Shown in pieces: positions 8,858 through 16,749 of a stretch of 64,000 nt of DNA. How positions within the stretch are numbered: position 1 is the first letter of the stretch; each line of letters starts with the position of its first letter. Under the pieces are notes generated by a model. That model saw only the letters and a list, made by a program, of their open reading frames with translations, was not told the DNA's origin and did no database searches. Location of the stretch: positions 186,001 to 250,000 of the forward strand of contig CABQJD010000001.1 in assembly GCA_902464405.1 (NCBI GenBank), given 5' to 3'. This DNA is from an uncultured Actinomycetaceae bacterium (lineage in GTDB: Bacteria; Actinomycetota; Actinomycetes; Actinomycetales; Actinomycetaceae). The translations under genes and the position numbers were made by a program.

Positions 8858-9566
8858 GGTACTCACAATATCGGATGTCAGCTTTTCTTACAGCGATAAA
8901 CCTGTGCTGCATCATCTTAACCTCTGTGTTTCAGAAGGAGAGATGCTTGCAATAACAGGAAAAAATGGTGCTGGAAAATCCACTCTTATGGAAGTAATTC
9001 TTGGCAGACTCAGCCCGTCTTGCGGCACTGTGAAGCTTTTTGGTGAATCGATAAGCGCTAATACTCACTATCAACGTTTCGCGTTTATCGCTCAAGATTC
9101 AGTAAAAAACTATCGAAATTTTCCCACAACTGTGGGTGAGGTGGTGCGTATCCATCTGCGTCAGCTAAAAAAGAGGTGTGACGTGAACGCTACGCTCTGC
9201 CAGGTAGGGCTTGAGGGGTATCTAAATCGTCAGCTCAGTAATCTTTCTGGCGGTGAGCTGCAGCGAGTTGCTTTAGCGTTGGCGCTATTGAAAGACGCAG
9301 AGCTTATTTTGCTTGACGAGCCGACTACAGGAGTCGATTGCGTATTTGTGGAGGAGTTTTACCGAATTGTTCGCTGCTTAGCAGACGCTGGAAAGACGAT
9401 TATCGTCATCACTCATCATGTGCAGGAAATTGAAAAATTTGCTGATCGTATTCTGTGCCTAGAAAACGGCGCTATGGCAGAGAAAAAACGTGCTGGCGCA
9501 TCGAAAGATATCCAACCATATACCAATGGCACATGTATCGAGGAGAGCTGCAATGTTGGCGTATGA
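8850..9566 (+). CDS. Zinc ABC transporter ATP-binding protein
   Basis: ATPase subunit of the zinc importer (ZnuC/AdcC type). 238 residues with Walker A GKNGAGKST, Q-loop, signature LSGGELQR, Walker B LILLDEPTTG and the switch His in VITHH. The start overlaps the lipoprotein stop by eight bases, and its own end overlaps the permease start by 14 bases, so the operon is tightly coupled. Zinc rather than manganese is inferred from the His-rich binding protein and the His-triad gene downstream. Confidence 0.93.
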   Translation: MPEVLTISDVSFSYSDKPVLHHLNLCVSEGEMLAITGKNGAGKSTLMEVILGRLSPSCGTVKLFGESISANTHYQRFAFIAQDSVKNYRNFPTTVGEVVRIHLRQLKKRCDVNATLCQVGLEGYLNRQLSNLSGGELQRVALALALLKDAELILLDEPTTGVDCVFVEEFYRIVRCLADAGKTIIVITHHVQEIEKFADRILCLENGAMAEKKRAGASKDIQPYTNGTCIEESCNVGV

Positions 9567-10341
9567 ATTTATGCAGCGTGCCTTTATTGTTGGAAGTGTC
9601 CTTGCTGTGATTCTTCCTCTTATCGGTTTACCAGTTTTACTCAAACGTCTAGCGGTGATGGGTGATACGCTTTCACACGCTTCTCTCGCAGGGGTGGCAG
9701 CAGGATTATGTTTCGGCTTCAATCCGCTTTTTGGCTCGATGGTTGCGTGCATTATTGCAGCGTTAAGCGTAGAGGTGGTCCGTGAGCGTCTGAAGGCTTA
9801 TCAAGAAATTTCTGCCGTTATCGTGCTGGCAGCAGCTATTGGCTTAGCCGGAATGTTTACGAGTTTTACAGGAAACGCAGGAAATAGTATTGCCTCCTAT
9901 CTTTTCGGCTCTATCGTGACGATTGACGATAGCGAGCTGATGCTCGTGATTGGCGTGGCTGGCGTTGTGATCACGCTCTACAGTGTGCTGTATAAGCAAA
10001 TATACTTGAGCGTCTTTGATCCAGCGGCAGCACCTCTGCTAGGGATTAAGACGAGACGCCTCAATGCACTCTTTGCTTTCCTCGTAGCGATGTCGGTATC
10101 GATCGCAGCAAAAACAATTGGTTCGCTGATCGTCTCTTCGCTCCTCGTTTTACCAGTGATATGCGCAATGCAGTTCACTCGCACCTATCTCGGCACACTT
10201 CTTGCTGGAATAGGGCTTTCTCTGGCGTACGTCTATTGCGGACTTACCCTCTCCTATTACTACAATCTCAAACCCGGCTCAGTGGTTGTGCTGCTGGCTG
10301 TGGCTGGTCTGCTTATATCTCTTCTGTTTAAAAGAAAGTGA
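9553..10341 (+). CDS. Zinc ABC transporter permease
   Basis: ABC-3 family integral membrane subunit (ZnuB/AdcB type), 262 residues with about eight hydrophobic helices. It contains MGDTLSHASLAGVAAG, the conserved cytoplasmic coupling segment that contacts the ATPase, and the C-terminal LPVICAMQ region. Start 9553 is chosen because GAGGAGAG lies directly upstream and the N-terminus MLAYEFMQRA matches the family. An earlier in-frame start would lie deep in the ATPase gene. Confidence 0.92.
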   Translation: MLAYEFMQRAFIVGSVLAVILPLIGLPVLLKRLAVMGDTLSHASLAGVAAGLCFGFNPLFGSMVACIIAALSVEVVRERLKAYQEISAVIVLAAAIGLAGMFTSFTGNAGNSIASYLFGSIVTIDDSELMLVIGVAGVVITLYSVLYKQIYLSVFDPAAAPLLGIKTRRLNALFAFLVAMSVSIAAKTIGSLIVSSLLVLPVICAMQFTRTYLGTLLAGIGLSLAYVYCGLTLSYYYNLKPGSVVVLLAVAGLLISLLFKRK

Positions 10342-10352
10342 AGGTTATATTG

Positions 10353-12389
10353 ATGAAACACATAACTATTCGTGCGCTCGTGGGTGCAGCGGCAATCTCG
10401 TTGGCGTTAGGAGCGTGCTCTGGCTCGAATCCTTCCAAGCCATCAGCTTCTGAGGGAAGCGCACATCAAACAACTCGCACACTCGTTTCTCCAAAAGAAA
10501 CGACCTATGCCTTGGATTCTACAACGGACGTGCTTGTTGATTCTGCTCTTTCTTCTAGCGACGAGATTACGCGCATCGTCAAGCACGGCGATCACTGGCA
10601 CGTTTTTACAGCAGACGGCCGTGAGATTATCACCTATACAGATCCAAGCAAAGCGCGCAGCAGTGCAGAGCTGAGTAATACAGCAAGTGTGCTTTCTGCG
10701 GATTCTTTGCAAAAAGCTGCGACAAAAGGTGTGGTGAGAATAGCTAAGCATGGCGATCATTGGCACGTTTTTACGGCAGATGGTCAGGAATTTATCACGT
10801 ACACTGATCCGCGCCCGTATTATCCAAATGCCCGTATTGAAAACTATAGCGGAAGCCACGGGTCTACTACTCAAACGGCTGGCTTTGCGAAGCCAGCGCC
10901 AAGCACAGAAGCGCCGGGCACTTCTAGCGGCTCGGCAAGTGGCGGTGCTGAAAGTGAAGGCAATAGTAGTACGCCAGGCGGCTCCAATCTGAAGCCATCA
11001 TCTCCAGGTAACGGGCTAAAAGTTGTGCGCGTGATCGGGAAAAAAGAACTAAGCACCATGAAGATCGTGAGAATCGCCAAGCATGACGATCATTGGCACG
11101 TATTCCAGGAAGACGGTACTGAGAGCATCACTTATGAGGATCCGCGTGCACTCTTTCCGAATATCACGGTTGAAGAATATGGGCATTCTCATGGAGATGG
11201 GCATACGGGTGCACCTGGGCAGAAGCCGAATAAGCCAGGAGATAAAGATAAGCCTTCGTCTAGTGAGGAGATATTTTCCTACGATGAGGTGAAAGCGCAG
11301 ATGATTGTGCCGCTTGATAAGCTCACGTATGGTCACATTGCTCATACCAGTTTCTTCGACTACACGCGCAACGCTTTTGCTATAGCGCATGGAGATCACT
11401 ACCACTACGTTACGATCGAAACTATTGTTGATTTCGCTAATCGATGGGGTGAATTCGGCGAATATACAGGTCGCCAGGTGGTTGCTACTCTCAAGTATCT
11501 GATTGAAAATCCAAGTGCGCGCCCTAAAGGGGAGAATGGCTGGGGTTCGGATTCTGATATTTACGAACACGGCAATGCAGGCTCTCAAGGAGGATCGTCT
11601 TCTAAGCCGAGCGATACCGAAAATCATCGCGGTAAAGAAGTTGTGAAAATAGCAAAGCATGATGACCACTGGCATTTGTACTATGCCGATGGCACCGAAA
11701 GCGTCACCTATGAGGATCCAACTTCTGTCTATCCAAACGTTCCAGTTGAGGATTACGACAATCCACATGGGCATGGTCACAAGGGAGAAGGCGGCAGCAA
11801 GCCTTCACCTGCAGGAGAGACGTTTTCTTACGACGATGTGAAAGCGGAGATGATCGTGCCGCTTGATAAGTTGCAGTACGGGAATATAACGCACAGCACG
11901 CATTTTGATCGTGAGCGTAATGCTTTCGTGATTCCTCATTATGATCATTATCATTACGTCAAGCTTGAAACTATTGTTGATTTCGCTGATAACTGGGGTG
12001 ACTTCGGAGGCTATACAGGCCGCCAGGTGGTTGCAACTATCAAGTACCTGATCGAAAATCCAAGTGCACGCCCTGAAGGGAAAAACGGTTGGGGTTCGGA
12101 TTCTGATATTCACAAGAAGGGTAATTCAGGCTCTCAAGGGCAAACAGCTGCTAAAGAAGAAACAAGATCTGCTGCTACAGAAGCAACAGAATCAGCTACT
12201 GCAGCAGTAACGGAATCACCCGTCGCAGAAAAAGAAGTGGATTTTGAAAACGAAACAGAATCGGCAACTGGCAAAGATACCGAATCAGACGAGAAGGAAG
12301 AAGTAAGCTCCGTAGTGCAGAAAACGCAGAGCGATCAAGAGGTCGATAAAGATTTAAGCCAAGGCGAATCGTCACCAGAAATTCCTTGA
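10353..12389 (+). CDS. Histidine-triad lipoprotein (Pht-like), six HxxHxH motifs
   Basis: 678 residues, predicted zinc-scavenging surface lipoprotein. The signal peptide ends in the lipobox LALGAC. The body is built from two repeat types. Type A carries xIAKHGDHWHVF..DGxExxTYxDP and occurs four times. Type B is about 95 residues, opens FSYDEVKAxMIVPLDKL, carries HGDHYHYV or HYDHYHYV and occurs twice. The order is A-A-A-B-A-B. Each unit has one HxxHxH triad, the zinc ligand of streptococcal Pht proteins. Ser/Gly/Pro-rich linkers join the units, and the last 90 residues are acidic Glu/Thr/Ser. I start at 10353 (GAAGG nine bases upstream); GTG 10338, overlapping the permease stop, is possible. 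It likely feeds zinc to the binding protein. Confidence 0.85.
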   Translation: MKHITIRALVGAAAISLALGACSGSNPSKPSASEGSAHQTTRTLVSPKETTYALDSTTDVLVDSALSSSDEITRIVKHGDHWHVFTADGREIITYTDPSKARSSAELSNTASVLSADSLQKAATKGVVRIAKHGDHWHVFTADGQEFITYTDPRPYYPNARIENYSGSHGSTTQTAGFAKPAPSTEAPGTSSGSASGGAESEGNSSTPGGSNLKPSSPGNGLKVVRVIGKKELSTMKIVRIAKHDDHWHVFQEDGTESITYEDPRALFPNITVEEYGHSHGDGHTGAPGQKPNKPGDKDKPSSSEEIFSYDEVKAQMIVPLDKLTYGHIAHTSFFDYTRNAFAIAHGDHYHYVTIETIVDFANRWGEFGEYTGRQVVATLKYLIENPSARPKGENGWGSDSDIYEHGNAGSQGGSSSKPSDTENHRGKEVVKIAKHDDHWHLYYADGTESVTYEDPTSVYPNVPVEDYDNPHGHGHKGEGGSKPSPAGETFSYDDVKAEMIVPLDKLQYGNITHSTHFDRERNAFVIPHYDHYHYVKLETIVDFADNWGDFGGYTGRQVVATIKYLIENPSARPEGKNGWGSDSDIHKKGNSGSQGQTAAKEETRSAATEATESATAAVTESPVAEKEVDFENETESATGKDTESDEKEEVSSVVQKTQSDQEVDKDLSQGESSPEIP

Positions 12390-12418
12390 TTGAATCGTGA
12401 GGTGCACGCCTAGCTCGC

Positions 12419-12424
12419 TATGAT
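12419..12424 (+). promoter_or_regulatory. -10 element TATGAT for a leaderless nadE mRNA
   Basis: TATGAT, then six bases, then ATG 12431. There is no ribosome site. Confidence 0.7.
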
Positions 12425-12430
12425 AAATGT

Positions 12431-13252
12431 ATGAGTCAATTACAGCAACACATCATAGAAGAGCTGGGCGTGCGCCCAATTATTGATCCAGCAGAAGAAG
12501 TTGAGTTAAGAGTTCGTTTCCTTGTGGATTATGTGCGTGCATCTCACGCTCGTGGTTTTGTGCTGGGAATTTCTGGAGGCGTCGATTCCACGCTTGGCGG
12601 GCGTTTGAGTCAGCTTGCTGCTGAGCGCGCTCGCGAAGAAGGAATAGAAGCACAGTTCATAGCGGTTCGTCTCCCGTATCGTGTGCAGGCAGATGAAGTA
12701 GACGCGCAGCGCGCACTCGATTTTATTCAGCCAGATATGATGCTCACTTTCAATATTGCAGCCTCAGTTGATGCGTGCGAAAAAGATTTCCAGCAGGCAA
12801 CTGGTCTGCCGATCTCTGATTTCAACAAAGGCAACATGAAAGCGCGTATGCGTATGATTGCGCAATACGCTATTGCAGGCGATCGCTCAATGCTCGTGGT
12901 GGGCACAGATCACGCAGCCGAAGCCATCACTGGCTTTTATACAAAGTTTGGTGACGGCGGTGCAGACGTGACGCCTTTAGCAGGGCTCAACAAGCGTCAG
13001 GTTCGTTCCCTCGTCACCTATCTTGGCGGATGCGATGAACTATCAGGAAAAATCCCAACCGCCGATTTATTGGATGGCACACCTGGGCGCACAGATGAAG
13101 ATGAGCTAGGGCTGAGCTATGCCGATATCGATGATTTCCTTGAAGGTAAGGATGTGCAGGAAAACGTGGCTGTGAAACTGGAGAACTATTTCTTGCGCAC
13201 ACGCCACAAGCGGACTATGCCCGTGATGCCGCGTGATACGTGGTGGCGCTAG
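12431..13252 (+). CDS. nadE: Ammonia-dependent NAD+ synthetase
   Basis: Amidates deamido-NAD to NAD in the last step of NAD synthesis. 273 residues, matching the short ammonia-dependent form without a glutaminase domain. The ATP pyrophosphatase loop is GISGGVDSTLGG. VVGTDHAAEAITGFYTKFGDGGAD is the family signature, followed by the PTADLLDGTPGRTDEDELG segment. It is transcribed from its own leaderless promoter. Its TAG stop and the stop of the converging minus-strand gene share the four bases CTAG. Confidence 0.97.
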   Translation: MSQLQQHIIEELGVRPIIDPAEEVELRVRFLVDYVRASHARGFVLGISGGVDSTLGGRLSQLAAERAREEGIEAQFIAVRLPYRVQADEVDAQRALDFIQPDMMLTFNIAASVDACEKDFQQATGLPISDFNKGNMKARMRMIAQYAIAGDRSMLVVGTDHAAEAITGFYTKFGDGGADVTPLAGLNKRQVRSLVTYLGGCDELSGKIPTADLLDGTPGRTDEDELGLSYADIDDFLEGKDVQENVAVKLENYFLRTRHKRTMPVMPRDTWWR

Positions 13253-14010
13253 ATCTGCGGCGCATCTTTGCTATCGCATGGGCTGGCAGTGGGGTATGTG
13301 CTGTCTGTGATAGAGCTTTGCCGATGAGATCGTGAGTGGCGAGGAGCTGGGCGGCGAACTAGTGGGCGTGTGCGCTGAAGTGCATGAGCTCCTAAATCGT
13401 ATGTGCGTGTAGGGAGTATCCAATTTAGTTTTCGGGCCAAAATTCCGCATATCGAACAGAATATAATTGCCGTTGCCATGCCGATTTCATAGAAACCGAA
13501 ATTCTGCCATACCACCATTTGAAAAGCTGCTAGAAAAGCAAATGTGGCATATAGAGGTTTTCCGCCGAAAACTGCTGGAGTTTCGTGGCAGAGTATGTCG
13601 CGGATAATGCCTCCGCACACCGCCGTCACTACTCCAAGAAAAATTGATGGAATCCAGCCGAGCCCAGCAGCAAATCCTTTTGAAGCTCCTGTTGCACTCC
13701 AACATCCCAAGGCAAGCACATCTGCGAGCACCAGCGTGCGGCGTGACCACTTATGCCCAAAAGAGAAAAAATAGCCGATAAATGCCGCTGAAAAAGCTCC
13801 AGAAAGATACCACGGATCTGTAAGAGCTACAGGAAATCCCTGCCCGAGCATCATATCTCGCAAAAGACCGCCTCCGAGAGCAGACGCAGCGCCGAGCGTC
13901 AGATAGCCAACAAGATCGTACCTATGGCGCCGCGCAGCCGCAGCACCAAGCAAGCCGTTGGCAAATACGCCCGTCACATCAACAATGCGAAAGAGAAGCT
14001 CTGGATCCAC
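13249..14010 (-). CDS. YadS/UPF0126 (TRIC-type) membrane protein
   Basis: 253 residues with two internal repeats of three helices each, typical of the UPF0126/YadS family, which is structurally related to TRIC channels. Conserved Gly-rich turns GGGLLRDMMLG and CGGIIRDILCHETPAVF mark the two halves. A basic, Ser-rich tail of about 45 residues follows the last helix. The start is GTG with AAAGG upstream. Transport of small ions or metabolites is reported for relatives; I assign no substrate. It ends within nadE by four bases. Confidence 0.88.
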   Translation of the reverse strand: MDPELLFRIVDVTGVFANGLLGAAAARRHRYDLVGYLTLGAASALGGGLLRDMMLGQGFPVALTDPWYLSGAFSAAFIGYFFSFGHKWSRRTLVLADVLALGCWSATGASKGFAAGLGWIPSIFLGVVTAVCGGIIRDILCHETPAVFGGKPLYATFAFLAAFQMVVWQNFGFYEIGMATAIIFCSICGILARKLNWILPTRTYDLGAHALQRTRPLVRRPAPRHSRSHRQSSITDSTYPTASPCDSKDAPQI

Positions 14011-14024
14011 GCACTGAGCCTTTC

Positions 14025-14942
14025 TTACGGTTGTTCGGGTTTATTATGAACCCACGTTTTCAGCACGCGCTCCATTTTGGCTAAGTCTTCATCGTTGTGC
14101 ACGGAAAAGAGAATCAGCTCCATCACTCCTGCGTGAGTGCGGATCCAATCATCAACCGTCTGCAGTGCGATCACAGCAGCTTGCTCAAAGGGGAAGCCGT
14201 TCATGCCAGTTGCGAGAGCGGGGAAGGCAATGCTCTTTACGTCTCCTTTTATGCGAGCCAATTCTAGGCTGTTCCAGTAGCAATCGCGCAAAAATTCCCG
14301 ATCGCGCTGTGTGGGCTGATGATCAACGATTTCTGGTGCGACGGTATGAATTACGTAGCGAGCAGGCATTCGGTAGCCGCGCGTCATGACGGCGGAGCCT
14401 GGTTCGGCGTCGCTTTCCATCGCGTCGTGAATAGTGGCACAGTCGTTGCGCATCCAAGGCCCAGCCTGCAAGTTGATCACAGAATCGAGGCAGCCATGTA
14501 GAGGAATGCGGCAGCCAGTGAGAGAAGGAAGAGCTGAATTGACAACGGCATCGACGACGAGCTGGCGAATATCGCCCAGATAGAGAGCAGTATTATGCCC
14601 TTGAGGATAATCGTTTTCCGGAAACATTTCATCTACGCGGCGCAAATGAGCTGCTTCCACGCGACCGTGCATACCGCTTACGCGGAAGAGAATAGTATTG
14701 ATAGCGCGCTCTGTGATCGGATCGAGCGCGCCTGGATCGTGCTGGGTAAGCTCCGCTTCCAGCCAGCGCAGAAGACCCTCGTCTGTGGATAGGTGAGCTA
14801 CGGACGACGTGCCAGTGTAGTGCTTATTAGGAAGCCCGCCCAGCGCCGTCATCAAAAGATCATGCCCTGAGCGCAAATCGTGCGTAGGGAGCGAGAAAGG
14901 TTCATCTAGTTTAATGAGATCTCGGTATTCAGCCAAGTCCAT
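14025..14942 (-). CDS. Zinc-type macrodomain protein (ADP-ribosyl hydrolase family)
   Basis: 305 residues. An N-terminal helical part (1-120) precedes a macrodomain that opens ALYLGDIRQLVVDAVVNSAL and continues GCRIPLHGCLDSVI, the Cys/His pattern of zinc-dependent bacterial macrodomains that remove ADP-ribose from proteins. The C-terminal part carries SIAFPALATGMNGFPFEQAA. Where the family normally reads NAAN, this protein reads NSAL, so the second Asn of the ADP-ribose pocket is missing. The lipoyl/sirtuin partner genes often linked to this family are absent nearby. The start ATG has an AAGGAGG ribosome site. Enzyme activity is therefore uncertain. Confidence 0.82.
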   Translation of the reverse strand: MDLAEYRDLIKLDEPFSLPTHDLRSGHDLLMTALGGLPNKHYTGTSSVAHLSTDEGLLRWLEAELTQHDPGALDPITERAINTILFRVSGMHGRVEAAHLRRVDEMFPENDYPQGHNTALYLGDIRQLVVDAVVNSALPSLTGCRIPLHGCLDSVINLQAGPWMRNDCATIHDAMESDAEPGSAVMTRGYRMPARYVIHTVAPEIVDHQPTQRDREFLRDCYWNSLELARIKGDVKSIAFPALATGMNGFPFEQAAVIALQTVDDWIRTHAGVMELILFSVHNDEDLAKMERVLKTWVHNKPEQP

Positions 14943-15112
14943 CGTGTGTCCCTCCTTAGTGTGCTATTTCAAGACTACCGAATATTTGGCGTGGCTTGGA
15001 ATTGAGGCAATGATTGGAAGAATGTTGCTAAGAGCGTAAAGTCGCAGGTATCTACGAGAGAAATAGGCGATCTTTGCAGCGATTGCTCTACATAGTTCCC
15101 TGCAGGTTATAT

Positions 15113-15838
15113 TTACATAATTCCCTGTTCGGTGAGGTAGGTGAGTACAGCGCGTACGCGTCGATTCTCTTCTCCTGATGCAAGCCCTAACTTGCGGAAG
15201 ACGTTTGCTACGTGTTTCGAGACGGCAGCTCCAGAAAGATATAGCTGCGCGGCGATGTCTGAATTAGATAATCCTTGTGCCATGAGTTCAAGTACTTCGA
15301 GTTCACGAGGTGAAAGATTTTCGAGCGCACTGCTTTTCCCTTGCACTAAACCAGCAGCTACTTCAGGATCAACTACCACGCCGCCTGCTGCAACAATTCC
15401 GAGAGAACGCACAAAATCTGCTACTCGTGCCACGCGATCCTTGAGTAAATATCCTAGACCTCCCTGAGAGCTGTGTGAGTATGTAGAGGAAAATGGTGAA
15501 AAGTTTTGATGATTCTTTTCAGCGCTTTTGCCGTCACTAAAAAGTACGCGAGCATAGGCGGGTGCAATATATTGCGAAAGAACCATCACGTTGAGCTGTG
15601 GAAACTCACGCCGAAGATCTACGGCAGTGCGTAGTCCATCGTCACTCATCCCTGGAGGCATTCGCACATCGGTAATTAATACATCGATTATTTCGCCAGC
15701 GTTGAGTAGTGCGCTAACTCGTGAGCGTAGTTGGCCTGCATCTTGTGCGTGCCCGATAATCTCATGCCCAGTGCGTTCAAGAATCCCTCCTAAACCTTCA
15801 CGAATAAGAGCTGAATCGTCTGCAAGAAAAATTTTCAT
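15113..15838 (-). CDS. NarL/LuxR-family response regulator
   Basis: 241 residues: receiver domain (ADDSALIREGLGGIL, phosphorylatable Asp in VLITDVRMPPG, KD near 132) and a C-terminal LuxR-type helix-turn-helix (LSPRELEVLELMAQGLSNSDIAAQLYLS). A hydrophilic insert of about 25 residues (SDGKSAEKNHQNF onward, around residues 105-130) interrupts the receiver just before the conserved LLKDRV segment and is not usual in the family. The start ATG overlaps the kinase stop (ATGA), so the two are coupled. Target genes are unknown. Confidence 0.92.
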   Translation of the reverse strand: MKIFLADDSALIREGLGGILERTGHEIIGHAQDAGQLRSRVSALLNAGEIIDVLITDVRMPPGMSDDGLRTAVDLRREFPQLNVMVLSQYIAPAYARVLFSDGKSAEKNHQNFSPFSSTYSHSSQGGLGYLLKDRVARVADFVRSLGIVAAGGVVVDPEVAAGLVQGKSSALENLSPRELEVLELMAQGLSNSDIAAQLYLSGAAVSKHVANVFRKLGLASGEENRRVRAVLTYLTEQGIM

Positions 15839-16737
15839 GCTGCTACCCCGCTTTCTCCCTGGTTTAGTAATAGCGGTATTGATGCTGCTACCGTGGTTGG
15901 TCCTCCTAGTGGAGAGTCGCAGTAGAGGTTTCCGCCAAAAGTAGCTAAACGTTCTTGCAAGCCAGAAAGCCCATGCCCTGGAAGTATCACAGCTCCACCT
16001 GGTCCTTCATCCACTATGGAAATATGTAGATCGTTATCTGCGGCGAGCAGGATAGTTGCCTGTGCATCGGGGGCATATTTTGCCACGTTTGTGAGCGCTT
16101 CGGCGGTGAAGAAGTAAGCCGTTGCTGCTACTCCCTCAGGCATAGTTGGCAAGGGATGCGGTACCACAACTTTTGCTTGTACAGAGCTTCTTTCTGCGAG
16201 TGCTCGCACAGCTGCTTCTAATCCGATATTAGCAAGCACGTTTGGGTGAATGTTGTTTACCGTGGCTCGCAAAGCTCTTAATCCTTCTTCACCAGATTTT
16301 TGAGCGCGATCGAGCACAGTGCGTAAATCGGTGAGAATTGTGCAAAGATCAGGGTTTGCACTGGTAGAGGAGGTGGGAAGCGTAGTTGCGAGAGCAGAAG
16401 AGGGTGCTGGAGTGGAAGAGATGGCTGAAGCAGAAATGGATGTTGAGGCAATAGAAGCAGTGTCTGAAGCAGGTGAAGAAGTAGTGGTTGGGGAAATAAG
16501 CGTAGAAGTAGAATGCTGAGAATCTTGATATTGCTGAATCAGCAGATCAAGGATCATGTGAGCTTCACCGATTGCCATATTGGCAGCAACGAGGTATTGC
16601 TGAGCACCGTCATGTAGATCTCGTTCAATTCTGCGGCGTTCAATTTCGAATGCCTGCACGATTGCTCGGCGTGATGAGCGTAGTTGCAGAATTTGCGTGG
16701 CGGCAGACCGACGTGTGAATATCATACTATTTCGCAT
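15835..16737 (-). CDS. Histidine kinase lacking a membrane sensor domain
   Basis: 300 residues, HisKA_3 type. Only about 25 residues precede the coiled-coil and H-box (FEIERRRIERDLHDGAQQY), so there is no transmembrane sensor. Between the two dimerisation helices lies a Ser/Thr/Ala-rich stretch of about 50 residues (roughly 85-140). The HATPase domain has EALTNVAKYAP, VDEGPGG and GHGLSGLQERL. The start follows the fic stop by 12 bases, with GAGGAG very close to the first ATG; a second ATG four codons in has better spacing. Either it senses a cytoplasmic signal or its 5' end has been lost. Confidence 0.85.
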   Translation of the reverse strand: MRNSMIFTRRSAATQILQLRSSRRAIVQAFEIERRRIERDLHDGAQQYLVAANMAIGEAHMILDLLIQQYQDSQHSTSTLISPTTTSSPASDTASIASTSISASAISSTPAPSSALATTLPTSSTSANPDLCTILTDLRTVLDRAQKSGEEGLRALRATVNNIHPNVLANIGLEAAVRALAERSSVQAKVVVPHPLPTMPEGVAATAYFFTAEALTNVAKYAPDAQATILLAADNDLHISIVDEGPGGAVILPGHGLSGLQERLATFGGNLYCDSPLGGPTTVAASIPLLLNQGESGVAA

Positions 16738-16749
16738 TCTCCTCTTTGT

